A DNA stretch of 64,000 nucleotides from Roseiarcus sp963726105 (GCA_963726105.1 CAVSBJ010000004.1:1-64000), one strand, 5' to 3'. Shown: positions 8,811 through 19,984, numbered from the stretch's first letter. Numbers and translations are program-made. Notes: a model not told the origin generated them from the sequence alone.

Positions 8811-9287
8811 TTACTGCTGCACATAGGCAACGAAGCCCTGCGACGCAGCGGCGCCCGTAGTCACGATGCAGAGCGCGTTGCCGGCCGGAATGAAGAGGTG
8901 ACCCACGCCCGCCCGGCCGAACTGAGCCGTCGTGGGGTATGCACCGGTGAGCGCCGTCGTCCCTGTCGCGCAATTCGTGCCTGAGCCATATTCGAGCTGG
9001 AACGTCCCGGCCCCGCCAGCGACCGCGTCCCAATCGGTGACATAGATTGCTTTGGCCGAGACTGCTGCGACAAGTTGCACGGTCCCGGCCGTTGAGACCG
9101 CGATCGGGACCGAAGCAGTGGGAATGAAGGACGTTGGAAGGTTCGTCACATGACTTAACGCCCCACCATCTGCATTGAGCGACGGCAACATAATTGTACT
9201 GAGGGACGGTACCGTAACTGTTTGTTGAGCCATCGCGGCTGGAGGAAAGAACAGCGGCGCAACGAAGAGTGCCATTTGTATTTTCAT
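8811..9287 (-). CDS. Secreted beta-rich hypothetical protein (158 aa)
   Basis: The N-terminus MKIQMALFVAPLFFPPAAMA is a clear signal peptide cleaved after AMA. The mature part is rich in Gly, Ala, Thr and Val, with alternating beta-like segments: AIYVTDWDAVAGGAGTFQLE, then YGSGTNCATGTTALTGAYPT, then LFIPAGNALCIVTTGAAASQ. Its two Cys residues (NCATG and ALCIV) could form a disulfide. This resembles domains seen in phage-associated and surface hypothetical proteins, but I know no function. The start is supported by AGGAG eight bases upstream. It differs in composition from the surrounding transposases and is the only apparently intact cargo gene in this part of the island. Confidence 0.65.
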   Translation of the reverse strand: MKIQMALFVAPLFFPPAAMAQQTVTVPSLSTIMLPSLNADGGALSHVTNLPTSFIPTASVPIAVSTAGTVQLVAAVSAKAIYVTDWDAVAGGAGTFQLEYGSGTNCATGTTALTGAYPTTAQFGRAGVGHLFIPAGNALCIVTTGAAASQGFVAYVQQ

Positions 9288-9620
9288 TCACAAATCTCCT
9301 ATCCAATCGACAGCCTACTGCACTCTTTATAGTCTGTAGTTACTTGCGGCGGATGCATAATACCTGACTGAAGCCTTCTGCTGAGGAAAGGAGCGGGGCT
9401 AACAATACCGGGCGTCGCTTAATTGGGTCTGAAAAAATATCGCTTTAGGTCAACTTCGGAATAAAATCGTCTTGTTCAAAATCAGGCGATTTTCAATGGG
9501 GGACCACTCATAGAGAGGCGCTTCGACGTTTCAAGTCAACAGGCCTTTGTGTGTCGAAGCGTGTAGTGTCCACACCATCCCCACATTTTGTAATTGTGTC
9601 TCTAATGCCTGCACTCCGGA
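9288..9620. other. AT-richer intergenic region, no gene seen
   Basis: Upstream of the secreted-protein gene and noticeably less GC-rich than the surroundings. It presumably holds that gene's promoter near 9290-9340, but I see no unambiguous -35/-10 pair. The remainder carries no coding signal. Confidence 0.4.
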
Positions 9621-9830
9621 GCGCCAGTGGCAAACGGTCGGGTTCGAGACTCCCAGTCGTCGGGCTATGCTGAGATTGGTCTCGCCTGAAGCCGATCCCA
9701 GAATGATCTGGGCCCGACGAACCAGGCTATGAGGGGCCGAACGCGATCGACCCAAGCGCTCGAGTTCTTCCCGCTCTATGGCGCTCAGGACAAACAAACG
9801 ATCCTGCGGTTTTCCAGTGCGCGCCACGAC
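9621..9830 (-). pseudogene. IS630-family transposase, N-terminal helix-turn-helix fragment
   Basis: The segment reads ARTGKPQDRLFVLSAIEREE, LERLGRSRSAPHSLVRRAQI and SIARRLGVSNPTVCHWR, the standard N-terminus of IS630 orfA-type proteins with its HTH. It breaks off after CHWR with no DDE domain following, and its initiating region is replaced by IS256 sequence at about 9835. Whether it and the DDE half at 106-690 came from one copy cannot be told. Confidence 0.8.
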
Positions 9831-9840
9831 CGCTCGCACG

Positions 9841-10116
9841 TCGAATCCGATCGAAAGCACCTTCGCAACCGTCCGACACAGGACGACCCGCTCGAAGGGA
9901 TGCCTCTCAAATAAGACGGCGCTTGCTATGGTGTTCAAGCTGGTCGAAGGCGCGCAGAAGACCTGGCGTCGCCTTGACGGCCACAACCTGTTGCCAAAGA
10001 TCATTCGAGCTGTGAAGTTTACTGACAGGTGCGAGGTCATCGCGAAGCCCGGCGACCTTCAATCCCAAACCGCCGCCCGCCTGATCCTTCAGGCCATCAC
10101 CGAAAATCGGCGATAG
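9841..10116 (+). pseudogene. IS256-family transposase, C-terminal fragment
   Basis: Reads SNPIESTFATVRHRTTRSKG, CLSNKTALAMVFKLVEGAQK, TWRRLDGHNLLPKIIRAVKF, then a degenerate tail. This is the C-terminus of a different IS256 subgroup from the intact copy at 1913-3121; the Glu of NPIEST is the last catalytic acid. Everything upstream is lost at the junction with the IS630 fragment. A stop follows at 10114-10116. Confidence 0.82.
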
Positions 10117-10457
10117 CTCCTTTCGAGTAAACTTTGGTCCATTCGACAGGACCTGATCAGCGCTCCGTACGCGGTGTCGGCGTACACAACACTCCACGAC
10201 GTCCGCTTCACGTCGATTCTGTTCTCTAATGGGTCAAGGGCGGAAGCTCTTTGGATGTCGACGCTCTGGGGATGCCTGCGTTCTCTACGTGCTCATTTGG
10301 CACTTGATGGGGTAAGCTGGGTGCAGGGCGGCTCGGTTGAAATCGCAGTCGGCCAGCGGTTGGCCCTGCAACAGAATCGGCGCCGTCGTCTGCTCCCTCC
10401 CTTGGGCGTCGCTCCTCTTGGGAGCTGGATTTCGGCCTCCGGTCTCGTGCCGCGGGC
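10117..10457. other. Gap between IS256 fragment and IS110 element
   Basis: Open frames exist on both strands but none has family-like sequence. The right half is probably the non-coding 3' end of the IS110 element, which has no recognisable inverted repeat to mark its boundary. Confidence 0.4.
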
Positions 10458-11471
10458 TTAGGCAGATACGAACTCGGTTCCATCCCGCAGCATCGCGTGC
10501 ATGATGATCGCGAGGCGGCGAGCCACAGCGACTCGCGCTTTGCGCGTCGTTGATCTTTTGGCGATCGCGAAGGCCCAGTCCTTGAGTTTGAGCTGGCCCT
10601 TGTAGCGCGTCAGCATGACATTGGCGGCCTCGTACAGCAGGGTTCGCACGCGCCTGTCCCCGCACTTCGAGATGCTACCGACGTAGTCGACCTCGCCAGA
10701 CTGATGCCGCCTTGGAACAAGCCCCAGATAGGCGCCAACGTCTCGGGACCGGCGGATGGGCGAAGGATCGTCGATTGCGGCCACGAAGGCGAGCGCGGTC
10801 AACTGCCCTACGCCTGGGACGGTCATCAGCCGACGGCAGGCCGCCGAGGCTCTTGTCATACGTCTCATGTCGGCGTCGATCGCCGCGACCGCCGTCATCA
10901 CGGCGGTTCGTGCTGCAATCAATCCCCGCATGGCGACAGAGAGACCGGCGATCCCCTCGCTTGCTTGAAGAGCCTGGTTGACGAAGGCGACGGTGAGCGC
11001 GCGAGGGAGCCGGATCCCGAACACGACCGCGAGACCACGGATCTGGTTTTCCAAGGTCACCCGCTGGCCGACCAGCTTCTTGCGCGCGCTGATTAGCGAG
11101 CGGAGCGCATGAGCTTGCAGCGACTTCAGGTGCACGGGCTTGAAGAAGCCGGTGCGGGCCAGATGCGCCAGCCCTCGCGCGTCATTGCGGTCGGTCTTGT
11201 GGGTGGCAAGTGACTTGAGCGCCTGGTAGGCCTGCCGGCTCTCCACGCAGACTACGGGCAAACCGAGTTGGCTCAGCCCATGGAACGGGATCGACGCCAT
11301 GCGTCCGGTCTCGAACACGATGCGAAGACAAGGTGGCGCTTTCGACAGTTCGGCGGAGATCGCCTCGGCCGTCGACTCCGCCTTGCTCTCGCGAACCACC
11401 ACGTCTTCGCGATCGAGAACGCAAACATGCGTCTCATCCATCGAGATATCGAGGCCAGCAAAATAGTCCAT
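10458..11471 (-). CDS. IS110-family transposase, intact (337 aa)
   Basis: Full-length protein with both IS110 domains. The N-terminal RuvC-like DEDD domain shows D in YFAGLDISMDETHVCV, E in RIVFETGRMA and the paired acids in HKTDRNDARGLAHLA. A coiled-coil linker follows. The C-terminal transposase-20 domain shows LMTVPGVGQLTALAFVAAID, then YLGLVPRRHQSGEVDYVGSI and SKCGDRRVRTLLYEAA, in which the serine-containing motif provides the proposed nucleophile of this family. No damage is visible, so it may still be active. IS110 enzymes are guided by a bridge RNA encoded in the element's non-coding end; the likely place here is the region upstream of the gene (11472 onward). Confidence 0.95.
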   Translation of the reverse strand: MDYFAGLDISMDETHVCVLDREDVVVRESKAESTAEAISAELSKAPPCLRIVFETGRMASIPFHGLSQLGLPVVCVESRQAYQALKSLATHKTDRNDARGLAHLARTGFFKPVHLKSLQAHALRSLISARKKLVGQRVTLENQIRGLAVVFGIRLPRALTVAFVNQALQASEGIAGLSVAMRGLIAARTAVMTAVAAIDADMRRMTRASAACRRLMTVPGVGQLTALAFVAAIDDPSPIRRSRDVGAYLGLVPRRHQSGEVDYVGSISKCGDRRVRTLLYEAANVMLTRYKGQLKLKDWAFAIAKRSTTRKARVAVARRLAIIMHAMLRDGTEFVSA

Positions 11472-11928
11472 CGTTCGGTCTCCTCTTCCAAACCGTGGCT
11501 GATCGTATCGGCCTTCGAAGAAGAGCTCCCGTCCATTACCCGATGTTGAAAAGCCCTGAATTGTAACTCTTGCGGAAAAATGGCCTCGCTTCGCGTTTGC
11601 GCTCCTTTGAACTTGAATGAGCCCGTGCGCAGGCTACGAAGGTCGCTGGGTCGCGACCGCTGTTGTAGGGCGAGTCCCTAGTAAGAATTTCTCATAACGG
11701 CTGCACGGTCTCGACAATTGTGATCGAGACGAAAATCCGAGTTTTTCAACCCAATACGTCGAAAGCGGCCTGGTGCGGGCTCGGGACTGGCGCCGTCCGC
11801 TTGAAGCGACGAGTTCGAAGCAGCGACTGAAGGCCGGCGCTCGGTTCACGGCGATCAGATAATTTCAAGGTCTCGTTCTCGTTCGCGCCGTGGCCGGCGA
11901 GGGTCCGCTGCGAGAAAGGGGCCAGATC
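11472..11928. other. Non-coding region upstream of IS110 transposase; candidate bridge-RNA locus
   Basis: About 450 bp with no supported gene, between the IS110 start codon and the dotD remnant. In the IS110 group the structured bridge RNA is normally encoded in the non-coding end 5' of the transposase. I cannot fold it by eye, so this rests on position alone. The IS110 boundary inside this stretch is not visible. Confidence 0.3.
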
Positions 11929-12403
11929 ATGGTGGTGCGTTCAAGAGGGCGATTCGCCGGCGCGGGTGTCTTTGCCTTGGCCCTCGCCAGTTGCGGCGTG
12001 ACGCCGGTCGCGACGAATGTCGACACCCCCGGCATGTCGAACCCTGAGGTATCTCTCCAGAAAAGCATGGACGAGACGGCGCGAGATGACGCGGATCGGA
12101 GCGATGCAGCCAAGCGCGGCTGTCGCCTCCCAGCCGGCGGTCGTTGCGGGCGAACTCGATCGCGCGGTCTCAATGCAATGGAACGGCCTACTCGACGGCG
12201 CGGTCAAGCGGCTGGGCGAGACGATCGGCTACGGCACGACCATCACCGGCGCTGTGCCGCAGGCGGGCATCAACGTCACCGTCAATCCGGCCCCGCGCAG
12301 CGTTTACGACATTCTACACGACCTCGGCGACAACGCGGGCGGCGCGGCGACGGTCCGCGTCGATCAGCAGCATCAGGTGCTCGAGGTCATCTATCATGGT
12401 TGA
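11929..12403 (+). pseudogene. dotD: DotD/TraH-family lipoprotein of a type IVB secretion system (frameshifted)
   Basis: Start ATG at 11929 with GGGG seven bases upstream. The N-terminus VFALALASCGV is a lipoprotein signal with the lipobox cysteine. A net +1 shift near 12085 breaks the frame. The downstream frame reads LDRAVSMQWNGLLDGAVKRL, then TTITGAVPQAGINVTVNPAP and YDILHDLGDNAGGAATVRVD, and ends VIYHG, a typical DotD secretin-N-like domain. DotD is an outer-membrane lipoprotein of the Dot/Icm (IncI TraH) core complex, working with DotC and DotH. The coding end overlaps the dotC start, as in functional operons. No other dot/icm genes are present in the window. Confidence 0.8.
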
Positions 12404-13249
12404 GCGCCGTTTGCTTCTGCTCGCGGTGATTTCCCTGTTGACGCTCCCCTTGAACCCAGCGATCGCCGCTGACATGGCGAGCACGCCGTCGGCGCCCGCG
12501 CCCTATGTCGCGCCCAGGCCCGTCGCCGTCCCATTGACGACAACCGCGGCTCCGGCCGCCGACAACAGCCTGATTATTATGCCGATGCCGCCGCAGCCAT
12601 CGCCCGAGAGGCTCGACGCGGCGGCGCATGAAACCGGCAATCCGATCAACAAGCCGATCACGGGCGCGTCGATCGAACCGGAAGCGGTCGGCGGCGAAAA
12701 GCCCATGTCGCTCGAATCGCTGCAGGCGACGCGGCCCGGAGTTGGGCTCGCAGCAGCCGGGCTTGAACCGGGCCGACAGGATGTCCTCTATCAGCCCGGG
12801 CTCGCCTATGGAGCGCGCGGCGGCCTTGCGGCGCGGGCGTTTGCTATCAACGAAATGCTGCGCGGCTACGAGGCCACGCTCGATAGCGTCTACAATTTCG
12901 ACGACGTCATCCTGAAGCGGCCAGGCAGCCGGATCATGATGCGGCCGCCGGTCGTCTCGGAAGCGGAGATGGCGCTGGCGCTCGGTGACGGCGGCCAGAC
13001 CGCCCGTGAGACGGCCTGCGTCCATTCGATATCCAAGGTCGCACAGCTTGGCTGAAGTGGCGAACCTATCTCGTCCGGACCTGGGAGCAACCGAGGCGCC
13101 CAGCCGACGCCGTGCTGGCCCGCACCGAGCAGGAAGTCCAATACTGGAACAAATATGTTGCGGAGGGGTGGGCGGAGGGCGAGCGCCAGGCGGTCGAGAT
13201 TTTTCTGAACGACCTTGGCCGGCTCCAGCGCGACATTACCGCATTTTGA
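12396..13249 (+). pseudogene. dotC: DotC/TraI-family protein of a type IVB secretion system (frameshifted)
   Basis: ATG at 12396 overlaps the dotD stop by eight bases. A signal peptide (LLLLAVISLLTLPLNPAIAA) is followed by a proline-rich linker. The DotC domain begins at LAYGARGGLAARAFAINEML and continues with YEATLDSVYNFDDVILKRPG and MMRPPVVSEAEMALALGDGG. A one-base loss near 13040 shifts the frame. The rest continues as WLKWRTYLVRTWEQPRRPAD, then VQYWNKYVAEGWAEGERQAV and EIFLNDLGRLQRDITAF to TGA at 13247-13249. The last dozen or so residues usual for DotC seem to be missing. With dotD it marks a decayed Dot/Icm-type conjugation or effector system. Confidence 0.82.
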
Positions 13250-13255
13250 AAACAG

Positions 13256-13600
13256 CTATGGGGCCCAGTCGTGAGGGCGTTGCGCGGGCTGAGCCCCGAT
13301 AGCGCCCGCTCGAAGCGGGCGATCGCGGCCAACCCATAGCGACGGAGCTGCGACACCCGTAGTGAGTCGGCAAGCCCGCCCATAGTTGTTGGCGATGTTG
13401 AACTGTGTCCGCGCCCAGTTGATTGGGGCGATCTCCTTCGGGCGAAAGGGCAGGGCGCTCCGGTAAGCGACCATTGCGCGTCGAAATGCCTCACGGTCGA
13501 TTTCTGGGCCAAATTCGGCGAGCTGCGAATAGTCGTTACCGACACTATCGTAGGCATTCCTGAGCTGGACTTCCGACGTACTCGCCTTGAATTGAAGCGC
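13256..13600 (-). pseudogene. Tetratricopeptide-repeat protein fragment
   Basis: The minus-strand frame contains one recognisable TPR-like unit: REAFRRAMVAYRSALPFRPK, then INWARTQFNIANNYG. This is the pattern of the A-Y-R-x-A-L...W-A-x-T-Q-x-N-x-x-N-A repeats found in large CHAT/TPR proteins. No start codon with a ribosome site and no complete repeat array surround it. The sequence becomes non-repetitive on both sides, so this is a torn piece of a larger gene. Confidence 0.5.
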
Positions 13601-13765
13601 GCGAAGGCGGTGCGTGATCGATTTTTTGAGCTCCTGCTTTCGGTTGTACGAAAATTCGGATTTGCGCCGGTAGGCGGTTGCGAGATTGGATTCAATGTTG
13701 CTCAACTCAGGATGATGGCCCCTGCGTGCGACCTTGACCGCACGGGTCAAGATAGCCGCTGCCGG

Positions 13766-13858
13766 TTACCGCGATCCGTCCGCGTTGGTTTTGATCCAAT
13801 CGAAGCCGAGGCCGCTATAGGTCGCTCCCCAGGCTTCGAGGGACTTGCGCGGCGTCAT
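13766..13858 (-). other. Possible 30-residue open frame behind the HTH gene
   Basis: ATG at 13858 opens a 30-codon frame, MTPRKSLEAWGATYSGLGFD then WIKTNADGSR, 21 bases after the stop of the HTH gene and in the same direction. It lacks a Shine-Dalgarno sequence and may be the stump of the next island gene. I do not recognise it. Confidence 0.2.
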
Positions 13859-13879
13859 AGCGCGCGAGGGGGCCGTCGC

Positions 13880-14110
13880 TCACTTGCGGCCTTGCTGCGC
13901 CGTTTGCATCGCCTCGAAGGCGGTCTCATTGGGCGGCTCGGCGAGCTTGAGGATGTCCGCGAGCAGGATGCGGGGTCCGCCGCGGCGCTTTCCGACGCCG
14001 ATGTTGATGGCGCGGAGCTTTCCGGCTTTGCGCAAGTTGCGGATTGTTCCGCGGGAGCATCGCAGCATCGCCATGGCCTCGGCGATGGTGCGGACGGGTT
14101 CGGGTTCCAT
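13880..14110 (-). CDS. Excisionase-like helix-turn-helix protein (76 aa)
   Basis: A short basic protein whose first half is a MerR/excisionase-type HTH: VRTIAEAMAMLRCSRGTIRN then LRKAGKLRAINIGVG. The segment RRGGPRILLADILKLAE after it corresponds to the wing and the strand ending in the typical R-I-x-x-x-D-I/L. ATG at 14110 has GAGGG about eight bases upstream. It lies 188 bp beyond the integrase stop in the same orientation, the normal place for a recombination directionality factor, so a role in island excision is likely but inferred. Confidence 0.7.
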   Translation of the reverse strand: MEPEPVRTIAEAMAMLRCSRGTIRNLRKAGKLRAINIGVGKRRGGPRILLADILKLAEPPNETAFEAMQTAQQGRK

Positions 14111-14298
14111 TGATGCGCCCTCATGACGATAGGGGGCGCTTAATAGGCATGCATGCGCGGCCGAGCCTAACAAATAAATACTCTGGCGCGCTCTGGCGCG
14201 CCCCGGCGTGCGTACGAGCCCAGCGCAGCCACGGCAAGGCGGCGCGGAGGGTGGAGTTGGGCGGAAAACAATGACCACGCCATTATCGCTGATTCGTT

Positions 14299-15618
14299 TT
14301 ACGCCTCGACGCGCAACGCCACGACGTTCGCGGCCGGCTTGCCCTCGCAGTGGTCGCTCCACGCCTGCATCAAGCGGGCGCGCTTGGCGTAGAAATCTGA
14401 GCGGCGATAGGCGGCCTCGATCGGGTCCGAGATCACGTGCGTCAGGCACGCCTCGATCACATCGCGGTCGAAAGCCGTTTCGTCGCCAGCCCACGATTTG
14501 AACGCGGCGCGCATGCCGTGCGTCGTCATCGCGCCCTCGGCGATAAGACCGTCCTTTACCATGCGGTCGCGGACGCGCAGCATGGCACCATTGCTGAGCG
14601 GCTCGCCGCGCTTGTCACCGACGAAGACGATTCCTGAGCCGTCGTCGGGATGCTCGCGCCTGACGCGCTCAAGCAGCGCGACGGCCGCGCCGCTGAGCGG
14701 CACGCGATGTTCGACGTTGGTTTTCGTTTTCGGGACGGTCCACAGCCGTTTCTCAAGATCGACGTGCTCCCAGCGCATCGGCGGGCGCTCCTCGCGATCG
14801 GAGCCGATAAGATCGCCGGTGCGCGTCGCGGTGAGGACCGCAAGCTCCAAGCAGCGCGCGGCGGCGCCCTCGCGAGTTCGGAGCGTTTTCATGAAGGCGG
14901 GCACGGCCTCGTAAGGCAACGCGGCGTGGTGCTTCGTTTCGCGGACTTCGCCCTTCGCGGGGAGCGCGTGCTCAAGGCGGCCTTTCCATCGGGCCGGATT
15001 TTGATGCTCGGGGCCGGCGTCGCCGGCGAGCCCGTGCACGATGGCGAAGTCGATGACTTTCTCGATTCGGCCGCGTAGCCGCGAGGCGCTTTCGGGCTTG
15101 CTGGCCCATATCGGTTTCAGCACGTCGAGCACCGCGCCGATATCGACCTCGCCGACCGGAAGCTCATGCAGCGTCGCGCAATAGTCATGTTCGGTCTTCG
15201 TCCCATCAGGCTGCTCCCCGAGCAAGGTCATGAGCCACGCGCGGAGGCTTTTGGGGTCTTTGCGCTTGGCTTCGGTGTCGGTGATGTACCGGCGCGCGGC
15301 TTCGCGGAAGGTGAGCGCGCTCGCCTGCCTGCGGCGACGGCCGGCGCGATGAGCGAGCGGGTCTTTGCCTTCAAAGCGCAGCATCTTATGCGCCGCGTCG
15401 CGCTTCGCCCTTGCCTCGGCGAGGGTGACGAGCCGAACCGGGCCCAACCCCATTTTACGCCGCTTGCCGGCGCGCCGGTACACCACCACCCAACTCGCCG
15501 AGCCGCGTGGCGTCATTTGCAAATAGAGGCCTTCGCCGTCAGGGAACATGCCGGGCGTGCGGCCGGCGACGATTGACGCGACGCGGCGGACAGTCAGGCG
15601 ATCAACGAGGCGGGGCAT
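14299..15618 (-). CDS. Tyrosine-recombinase integrase of a genomic island (439 aa)
   Basis: Three-domain P4/CP4-57-like integrase. The N-terminal DUF4102 arm-binding domain shows FPDGEGLYLQMTPRGSASWV and LGPVRLVTLAEARAKRDAAH. A SAM-like core-binding domain follows at about residues 105-210, then the catalytic domain. Catalytic residues visible are Arg in TATRTGDLIG, His and Arg in THGMRAAFKSWA, His in ACLTHVISD and Tyr in IEAAYRRSDFY. No damage is seen. It ends in the direction of the island interior and begins about 160 bp from the 3' end of tRNA-Ser(GGA), the arrangement of integrases that target tRNA 3' ends. Confidence 0.95.
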   Translation of the reverse strand: MPRLVDRLTVRRVASIVAGRTPGMFPDGEGLYLQMTPRGSASWVVVYRRAGKRRKMGLGPVRLVTLAEARAKRDAAHKMLRFEGKDPLAHRAGRRRRQASALTFREAARRYITDTEAKRKDPKSLRAWLMTLLGEQPDGTKTEHDYCATLHELPVGEVDIGAVLDVLKPIWASKPESASRLRGRIEKVIDFAIVHGLAGDAGPEHQNPARWKGRLEHALPAKGEVRETKHHAALPYEAVPAFMKTLRTREGAAARCLELAVLTATRTGDLIGSDREERPPMRWEHVDLEKRLWTVPKTKTNVEHRVPLSGAAVALLERVRREHPDDGSGIVFVGDKRGEPLSNGAMLRVRDRMVKDGLIAEGAMTTHGMRAAFKSWAGDETAFDRDVIEACLTHVISDPIEAAYRRSDFYAKRARLMQAWSDHCEGKPAANVVALRVEA

Positions 15619-15779
15619 TTCTGACTCATCCTTTCATGGGGCCGGAAGCGCTTGCTTCACCCATGCGCGTGCATGGTCACCCATGCGCAACAGATAGCCG
15701 GAAACGACGTGTTATCAAGTGGATGAGCGAGTTCCTTTGCGCAGGAGTGACCATCGATGACTACTCCACAGATGGTTTG

Positions 15780-15869
15780 TGGCGGAGGGGGCGGGATTCG
15801 AACCCGCGATACGGTTTCCCGCATACACACTTTCCAGGCGTGCGCCTTCAGCCGCTCGGCCACCCCTCC
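15780..15869 (-). tRNA. tRNA-Ser (anticodon GGA), probable island attachment site
   Basis: On the minus strand GGAGGGGTGGCCGAGCGG opens the tRNA and the acceptor stem closes with CCCCTCC, discriminator G and an encoded CCA. The anticodon loop CTGGAAA gives anticodon GGA, and a long variable arm (GTATGCGGGAAACCGTATC) marks a class II tRNA. The T-arm GGGTTCGAATCCC is canonical. The integrase gene next to its 3' end makes the T-arm and acceptor region the likely attachment core. A second copy of that sequence, expected at the other island end, is not visible in the window. Confidence 0.97.
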
Positions 15870-15952
15870 GTCCGCGCGCCCCGTCAAGGAACGCGGGCGA
15901 GGGCGATAGCACCGCCCGCCACGCGGGCGCAAGCAGCGGACGCCCGCTCGCC

Positions 15953-18665
<2,713 letters not shown>

Positions 18666-18724
18666 CGCTCGACGAGCCTCGTTGGCGTTCCGGCCCGGTG
18701 TGGCCGCTTTGGAAAGCGAACGCC

Positions 18725-19984
18725 TCAACCTCGTCGCGCCTTCACGCGGACAAGCTTGCCCTGGTCGACGCTCCACGTCTCGCTGAACACGCGCGTCCCG
18801 CGCACGTCGACATAGTTCAACGTCAGCTGATGGTCGCGCAAGGTCATCTTGGCGAAGCCGTTGTAGCCGACGACAAGATTCTCGTCGTTCGGATAGAGGC
18901 GCTCGTCAACGAATTCGACCGCAAAGTCATGCAGCGGAATCTTGGGCGGCAAATCAACCGGCATGCCGCCATGGCCGATGCAGCGTCCAAACGCGGTGAC
19001 GCCGCCCGCCATCGCCGCTTCTTCATAGATCGCCAAGCGGTGCTCGTGCCCCCAGAGCCAAAGGACCGGACGGGAAAAGAACTCGGCCAGCTGTTGCGCC
19101 GGCTTCGGATAGCAATGATCGAAGCGCGAGACATATTGGTGATGGCTGAGGATCACGACGCCGCGCGGATCGTCGGAGCGCGGCTGAACAACTGTGCGCA
19201 GCCATTCGAGGAGTTCGGGCGGCAAGGTGGAGTCCGGCTGGAGGAAATGTTCGAGGATCGGCGCGCCGACGGAATTGTAGCTCGTGTCGAGCGCGATGAT
19301 CCGCCAATGGTCGTTCTCGAGGCAGAAATAGCTCGCCCGTTGGCCCCGCACGCCAACGCGCACGCCAAGCTTCGGCAGGATGTGATCGAAATAGCCGTAG
19401 CCCCGCGCATACATCTCGTGGTTGCCGTTGAGCGCGAACGCGCCCTCCGACCCATGAGGCCATTTGCACGGCGAGAACTGGGAGCCGGGATTGGCGACGC
19501 CGAGGAAATTCGCGCCAACCTCCGCAGGGTCTCCGACGTAATAGACGTCGCCGAGATGGATCGAATAGTGAGGCCGCCAGGCCTCGATGAGCGTTGCGAC
19601 CTCGGCGGCTTCGTCGGTGCCGGTTCCCCAATCACCCGCGAGCGCGATGCGGATTTCGCCGGCGTCGCCGTGCAGACGGTAGATGCCGTTGTCTCCGTCC
19701 TCGCCGTCATACGTCTGGAACGGATGTCGCCGACCGATTCGAAATCGCCAATATTCGGTCACCCATCTCCAAAATCGGTGAGGCGCAAAGGCGGAGAGAG
19801 CGGGATAAACCGAGTGCTGACGAGCTTCAGCGCGAGAACGGGGCCGATGCGGCTGGGCATGCTTCTTCTGATAGGAGAGGAAAGCCGAGCGCGGCAGATT
19901 GCGCAGATCTTGAAGGTCTTTGCGCATGCCGCGCGGCCGTCCTCCGCCGGTCCGGCGCGGCGCCTCGTTTCCGCCCGCGCGCAT
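18725..19984 (-). CDS. Calcineurin-like metallophosphoesterase (419 aa)
   Basis: All metal-binding motifs of the calcineurin superfamily are present: IALAGDWGTGTDEA, SIHLGDVYYVGDP, FALNGNHEMYARG, VVILSHHQYVSRFD and LWLWGHEHRLAIYE. These form the di-metal centre that hydrolyses phosphoester bonds. The N-terminal 75 residues are basic and hydrophilic with no signal peptide, so it is probably cytoplasmic. The start is uncertain: ATG at 19984 follows the upstream dehydrogenase stop by 15 bases, and ATG at 19927 is the alternative. It is followed 59 bp later by the P-type ATPase in the same direction, so the two may be co-transcribed. The substrate is unknown. Confidence 0.88.
   Translation of the reverse strand: MRAGGNEAPRRTGGGRPRGMRKDLQDLRNLPRSAFLSYQKKHAQPHRPRSRAEARQHSVYPALSAFAPHRFWRWVTEYWRFRIGRRHPFQTYDGEDGDNGIYRLHGDAGEIRIALAGDWGTGTDEAAEVATLIEAWRPHYSIHLGDVYYVGDPAEVGANFLGVANPGSQFSPCKWPHGSEGAFALNGNHEMYARGYGYFDHILPKLGVRVGVRGQRASYFCLENDHWRIIALDTSYNSVGAPILEHFLQPDSTLPPELLEWLRTVVQPRSDDPRGVVILSHHQYVSRFDHCYPKPAQQLAEFFSRPVLWLWGHEHRLAIYEEAAMAGGVTAFGRCIGHGGMPVDLPPKIPLHDFAVEFVDERLYPNDENLVVGYNGFAKMTLRDHQLTLNYVDVRGTRVFSETWSVDQGKLVRVKARRG

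Noticed and set aside
1..15779. Distal attachment copy of the tRNA-Ser 3' end
   Set aside because: I looked for the T-arm motif GATTCGAACCCGC elsewhere in the island and did not find it, so the island end cannot be placed inside the window.
15870..15952. Hairpin GCGGGCG/CGCCCGC as terminator of the P-type ATPase gene
   Set aside because: Only seven base pairs and no T-rich tract follow on the relevant strand, so it is not reported as a terminator.
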